From Akkermansiaceae bacterium UBA4589 (GTDB lineage: Bacteria; Verrucomicrobiota; Verrucomicrobiia; Verrucomicrobiales; Akkermansiaceae), in the NCBI GenBank assembly GCA_002387565.1, contig DGJT01000062.1:1-24334 (forward strand): a stretch of DNA of 24,334 nt. The letters are read 5' to 3'. Under the pieces are notes generated by a model. It searched no databases and had not been told where the DNA came from. It was given only the letters and a program-made list of their open reading frames with translations. The first letter of the stretch is position 1. Each line of letters begins with the position of its first letter. The position numbers and the translations under genes were made by a program. Below, one piece after another: positions 20,969 to 24,334 of the stretch.

Positions 20969-22510
20969 ATGCCTACAGCTCCACTATATTTAGGACTTGA
21001 TTTGAGTACTCAGAGTATGAGCGCTTTAGTTATTGATCCGATTAGTGGGGATGTGGTAGCTCAAGAATCAGTAAATTTTGGTCAGGAATTACCGCAATAC
21101 AAAGCCCCCAGTGGTTTTGTGCAGGGCGCATTAGAGGGAGAGGTTTTTAGCTCGCCTTCTATGTGGCTCGAGGCGCTCGATTTAGCCTTAGAAAAGCTTA
21201 GTGCTAAAGTTGAATTAAAAAGAATAGCAGCTATCTCTGGATCTGGGCAACAACATGCCAGTGTCTACCTAAATGAACAGTTTCAAAGTCGATTAGCTCA
21301 GCTAGATACTAAACAAAGTTTAAAAGCTAACTTAGAAAATGGCTTCTCTAGGGAGTTAAGCCCCATTTGGATGGATAATTCAACTCACACGCAGTGTGAG
21401 GATATTGCCACGTCTATGGGGGGCAATGAACAAGTTTTAGCCAAGACGGGCTCTGTGATGATAGAGCGGTTTACAGGAGCTCAAATCCGTAAATTTTTTA
21501 AACAGCAGCCAGAGGCTTATGCTCAGACAGCTACGATACATTTAGCGAGCTCTTTTTGCTGCTCCGTCATGGCAGGTAAGAATGCGAGCATTGACTATGG
21601 TGATGGGGCAGGCATGAACCTCATGAATCTTGATGCTCAGGACTGGGATGCCGATTTATTGGAGGCTACAGCGTCACAATTAGCAGCTAAACTCCCAGAT
21701 TTAAAGCCTTCTAACCAAGCCATCGGAACGATAGCTCCTTATTTTGTAGAAAAGTATGGCTTTGAGTCAGGCTGTATGGTTTATAGTTTTTCAGGAGACA
21801 ACCCAAATAGTCTTATTGGTTGTGGTGGTGCACAGGCAGGCACAGCAGTGATTAGCCTGGGTACTAGTGATACTTTTTTTGCAGCGATGCAGCAGCCATT
21901 ATTTGACCCGCAGGGATTTGGTCATGTGTTTGGTAATCCAGCAGGGGGGTATATGTCTTTGATTTGCTTTATGAATGGCTCTCTTATGCGTGAGAAAATT
22001 TGTCAAGCTTTCCATTATGATTGGGGTCAGTTCAGTCAGGCTTTAACTAATTATAATAGTGAGCAAGTTAACATTCAATTACCGTGGCTCAATGATGAGA
22101 TCACACCTAAAACCCCTAAAAATCAGCAAGCAATTGAGGCTCTTACTCAGGCAGTCATAGATAATGATCCCAGTATCATTCGAGGTTTTATAGAAGGGCA
22201 ATTTATTAATATGTACTTGCAGAGCCAATGGATGGGAGAATCTATTGCGCGTATTATTGTGACAGGAGGCGCCTCAAAAAATACTCAATTGGTACAAATA
22301 ATTGCTGATATTTTTCAAACTCCTATTGACCGTTTAGAAGTAGCTAACTCAGCCGCTCTTGGAGCTGCTATGCGTGCTTGCCAAGCACATACCAATAGTT
22401 CTTGGGATAAAGTGACCCAGAAATTTGTCAATTTTGATAACGGTTCACGCTGTGAGCCGCGCGCTTATGACATAAGTAAAAAAATACAAGAGTTTAAGGC
22501 ATTGCGATAA
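20969..22510 (+). CDS. xylB: Xylulokinase, FGGY family, resembling the animal XYLB type
   Basis: 513 residues; phosphorylates D-xylulose to xylulose 5-phosphate with ATP, feeding the pentose phosphate pathway. The FGGY N-domain starts YLGLDLSTQSM; SGSGQQHASVY (90-100), SPIWMDNSTHTQC (131-143), IDYGDGAGMNL and FSGDNPNSL with the likely catalytic Asp277 follow, then ISLGTSDT (295-302), NGSLMREK and IVTGGASKN. These segments resemble, from memory, human XYLB (GAGQQHGSVYWK, CPVWMDSSTTAQC, FTGDNPASL, VSLGTSDT) more than the E. coli xylulokinase pattern (WNDGR region). Function is supported by direct linkage to xylA. No Shine-Dalgarno is visible. Confidence 0.93.
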   Translation: MPTAPLYLGLDLSTQSMSALVIDPISGDVVAQESVNFGQELPQYKAPSGFVQGALEGEVFSSPSMWLEALDLALEKLSAKVELKRIAAISGSGQQHASVYLNEQFQSRLAQLDTKQSLKANLENGFSRELSPIWMDNSTHTQCEDIATSMGGNEQVLAKTGSVMIERFTGAQIRKFFKQQPEAYAQTATIHLASSFCCSVMAGKNASIDYGDGAGMNLMNLDAQDWDADLLEATASQLAAKLPDLKPSNQAIGTIAPYFVEKYGFESGCMVYSFSGDNPNSLIGCGGAQAGTAVISLGTSDTFFAAMQQPLFDPQGFGHVFGNPAGGYMSLICFMNGSLMREKICQAFHYDWGQFSQALTNYNSEQVNIQLPWLNDEITPKTPKNQQAIEALTQAVIDNDPSIIRGFIEGQFINMYLQSQWMGESIARIIVTGGASKNTQLVQIIADIFQTPIDRLEVANSAALGAAMRACQAHTNSSWDKVTQKFVNFDNGSRCEPRAYDISKKIQEFKALR

Positions 22511-22543
22511 TGCCACCTAATTCAAATTTGATGCTAACGATAG

Positions 22544-22562
22544 ATTTAACCTAAATTTAACC
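22544..22562 (+). repeat. Tandem ATTTAACC pair before the second sulfatase
   Basis: ATTTAACC at 22544-22551 and 22555-22562 is spaced 11 bases apart, about one helical turn, and the second copy abuts the ATG. It could be a regulator site or a chance duplication of the AT-rich start context. Confidence 0.3.
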
Positions 22563-23990
22563 ATGAAAATAAATAATCCACTTAAAAGATACACCATTAC
22601 GATGGTCATGATATTACTATTAATAAATAAGGCTCAAGCATCAGAAAAAGCTAATTTCATCATCATTTTTACAGATGATCAGGGCTACGGAGATCTTTCT
22701 TGTTATGGATCAACCACCATTAATACACCTCATCTTGATAGGATGGCAAAAGAAGGGCGTAAATTTACTAGTTTTAAAGTCCCTTCGGCTATCTGTACGC
22801 CTTCTAGAGCCGCCTTAATGACTGGTAGTTACCCTAAACGCGTGAGCCTCTATCAACATGTGTTGCTTCCTCACAGCAAGACAGGGCTTAATCCTAAAGA
22901 ATATACGATAGCCAATCATTTAAAATCTCAAGGCTATAAAACGGCCTGTATAGGTAAATGGCATCTTGGGCATCACCCAGAAACCCTTCCTCGTCAGCAT
23001 GGGTTTGATTATTATTATGGGATTCCTTTTTCTAATGATATGAATCAAGTGGGTTATGGAGCTAGGCCTCCAGCATCAGAATTTGATGCATTATGGAAAG
23101 ACCCAGAATCCACTTTGACACGCTGGAAAACACCGCTCGTTGAAAATGAAACTGTTATAGAGCTCCCAGTGGATCAACGCACCATTACAAGAAGGTACAC
23201 AGATAAAGCTATTGATTTTATTAAAGAAAACAAAGACGAACCATTCTTTGTTTATTTACCGCACTCTATGCCTCATGTGCCACTCTACGTGCCTGATGAT
23301 ATTTATGATGCAGATTTGGAAAGAGCCTACCCTACAGTTATTGAGCATATAGATGCAGAGGTGGGGCGCTTAATGGATACAATTCGTGAGTTAGATTTAG
23401 ATCAAAATACCTATGTCATCTATACTTCAGATAATGGGCCTGCTTCATATCATAATGAGCATGGAGGTTCCGCAGGGCCATTAACAGGAGCCAAAGGCTC
23501 TACCTATGAAGGAGGCCATCGTGTCCCATGCATTATGTGGGCCCCTGGTCATATAACCCCTGATACCCAATGCAATCAATTGCTTAGCACCATGGATTTG
23601 TTGCCAACTATTGCAGGCTTAATAGGCACGGAGCTACCTAAAAATAATAAAATAGATGGTTTAGATGCCTCCACATTAATCTTAGATCATACGACTACGA
23701 CCCCCCGAAAAGAACTCTTATATTATTCTAGGATGGGACATCTAGAGGGCATTAGAAAAGGTAAATGGAAACTCTTATTGAAAATCCCTGGTGAGCTGGC
23801 TAAACGAAAAGTCATCAATGAAAAATATCAACCCGAAGTGCTATTATTTGACCTGTCTCAAGATATAGCAGAAACAACTAACCTTGCTTCACAAAATCCA
23901 GAGATAGTTAAAGAGCTAAGCCTACTTATGAAAGAGCTAGATACTGAAATCGAGCAGAATATGCGACCTGCATGGATCCAGCATCAATAA
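22563..23990 (+). CDS. Secreted formylglycine-dependent sulfatase, linked to xylAB
   Basis: 475 residues. The signal peptide has core TMVMILLLINKAQA (residues 13-26) and likely cleavage after AQA or AQAS. Metal ligands are Asp38-Asp39 in FTDDQGYGDLSC. The formylglycine site is Cys78 in ICTPSRAALMTGSYP, so the same maturation enzyme is needed as for the first sulfatase. GKWHLGHHPE, HSMPHVP and TSDNGPASYHNEHG complete the S1-family active site; the ending KGKWKLLLK...LFDLSQDIAETTNLA is typical of secreted sulfatases. It follows xylB by 52 bases in the same direction, so it may be cotranscribed. The link suggests that the sulfated substrate contains, or accompanies, xylose. It is not a close duplicate of the first sulfatase. 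Confidence 0.93.
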   Translation: MKINNPLKRYTITMVMILLLINKAQASEKANFIIIFTDDQGYGDLSCYGSTTINTPHLDRMAKEGRKFTSFKVPSAICTPSRAALMTGSYPKRVSLYQHVLLPHSKTGLNPKEYTIANHLKSQGYKTACIGKWHLGHHPETLPRQHGFDYYYGIPFSNDMNQVGYGARPPASEFDALWKDPESTLTRWKTPLVENETVIELPVDQRTITRRYTDKAIDFIKENKDEPFFVYLPHSMPHVPLYVPDDIYDADLERAYPTVIEHIDAEVGRLMDTIRELDLDQNTYVIYTSDNGPASYHNEHGGSAGPLTGAKGSTYEGGHRVPCIMWAPGHITPDTQCNQLLSTMDLLPTIAGLIGTELPKNNKIDGLDASTLILDHTTTTPRKELLYYSRMGHLEGIRKGKWKLLLKIPGELAKRKVINEKYQPEVLLFDLSQDIAETTNLASQNPEIVKELSLLMKELDTEIEQNMRPAWIQHQ

Positions 23991-24101
23991 GAAAAATAAT
24001 TAAAAATAATTAAAGTTTAAATATTTTGCACAACAAAGGTTTACATCTACATATAGTTAGCGTAATTTTTCATTCGTTATTTTGCTTAGCTATATTAATC
24101 G

Positions 24102-24334
24102 ATGAATCCTTATTTAGATAAAACTTTGCAGCCTAATTGGGTGGCGATGACACCTGATGTTTTGCCAGAGGCACTTGAGCAAGGCTTAGCTCAAGCCCAA
24201 GCCAATTTAGAGACTTTAGCTAATTTACCTACGGATGCTACGCTCACTTATGCTCAGACATTTGCGGCTTTTGAAAAAGCGACAGATAGTTTGGACACCG
24301 CATGGAGTCGTGCCAATCATTTAGATTCAGTTGA
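24102..24334 (+). CDS. Oligopeptidase A-like M3 metallopeptidase, N-terminal part
   Basis: The frame is open from ATG 24102 to the window edge: 77 codons plus two bases. It starts MNPYLDKTLQPNWVAMTPD and continues through ALEQGLAQAQANLETLANLP to FAAFEKATDSLDTAWSRANH and LDSV. This matches the helical N-terminus of the oligopeptidase A (PrlC)/M3A family, in which a short start is followed by an I/M-x-P-D/E-x-x-P-A segment and then an S/N-H-L-x-S-V motif. The HExxH zinc site would lie beyond the window. These are cytoplasmic enzymes degrading small peptides, including cleaved signal peptides. A possible promoter, TTTACA at 24040 with TAATTT 17 bases later, lies upstream. The identity rests on the N-terminus only. 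Confidence 0.7.
   Translation, partial: MNPYLDKTLQPNWVAMTPDVLPEALEQGLAQAQANLETLANLPTDATLTYAQTFAAFEKATDSLDTAWSRANHLDSV

Noticed and set aside
22544..22562. CRISPR or tandem repeat array
   Set aside because: Only two 8-base units; no array of repeats and spacers exists anywhere in the window.

Overview
The window is about 24 kb of AT-rich DNA. It looks like a chromosomal segment of a marine, polysaccharide-degrading bacterium of the PVC superphylum, most likely Verrucomicrobiota or Lentisphaerota. The evidence is indirect: two secreted formylglycine-type sulfatases, a GHL15-like putative glycosidase and a secreted esterase; the C-terminal end of a PEP-CTERM protein; a YlbF-family protein with a Cys-rich tail; and a uracil-DNA-glycosylase-like protein with the C-terminal tail I associate with this group. 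No rRNA or other phylogenetic marker is present, so the placement is an inference. Most start codons have no recognisable Shine-Dalgarno sequence.

Layout. (1) 1-4190 is a carbohydrate-degradation block: the tail of a possible PqaA-like hydrolase, a sulfatase overlapping by one base a GHL15-like protein, then an esterase. (2) 4271-12730 is a housekeeping block on the plus strand: DinG helicase, ribosomal protein S14 followed by a strong hairpin/terminator, an FmdB-type zinc ribbon protein, a CNNM/CBS membrane protein overlapping a KamA-type radical SAM enzyme, a MarR regulator, a YlbF-family protein, a Bcp peroxiredoxin and an RsmA methyltransferase fused to a NUDIX domain. (3) 12810-13418 is a type IV pilin-like gene cut by one in-frame TAG. 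(4) 13440-17306 holds a YmdB-type phosphodiesterase (minus), a six-helix membrane protein, a secreted esterase, and Ffh (minus), whose stop codon overlaps that of the esterase. (5) 17480-18430 holds a protein that appears to be a family 4 uracil-DNA glycosylase stripped of its catalytic and Fe-S residues, then a PEP-CTERM remnant and a good terminator. (6) 18532-23990 is a xylose module: an AraC-type regulator divergent from xylA, xylB and a second sulfatase. (7) The window ends in the first 77 codons of an M3-family oligopeptidase.

How they work together. The sulfatases, esterase and GHL15-like protein would remove sulfate, acyl and glycosyl groups from an external, probably algal, polysaccharide. 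The AraC/xylA/xylB module would feed released xylose into the pentose phosphate pathway, and the sulfatase behind xylB suggests that a sulfated xylose-containing glycan is a substrate.

No complete mobile element, CRISPR array, tRNA or rRNA was seen. The strongest candidates for something undescribed are the degenerate UDG-like protein, the RsmA-NUDIX fusion, the stop-interrupted pilin, and a possible 34-residue membrane peptide in an intergenic gap.
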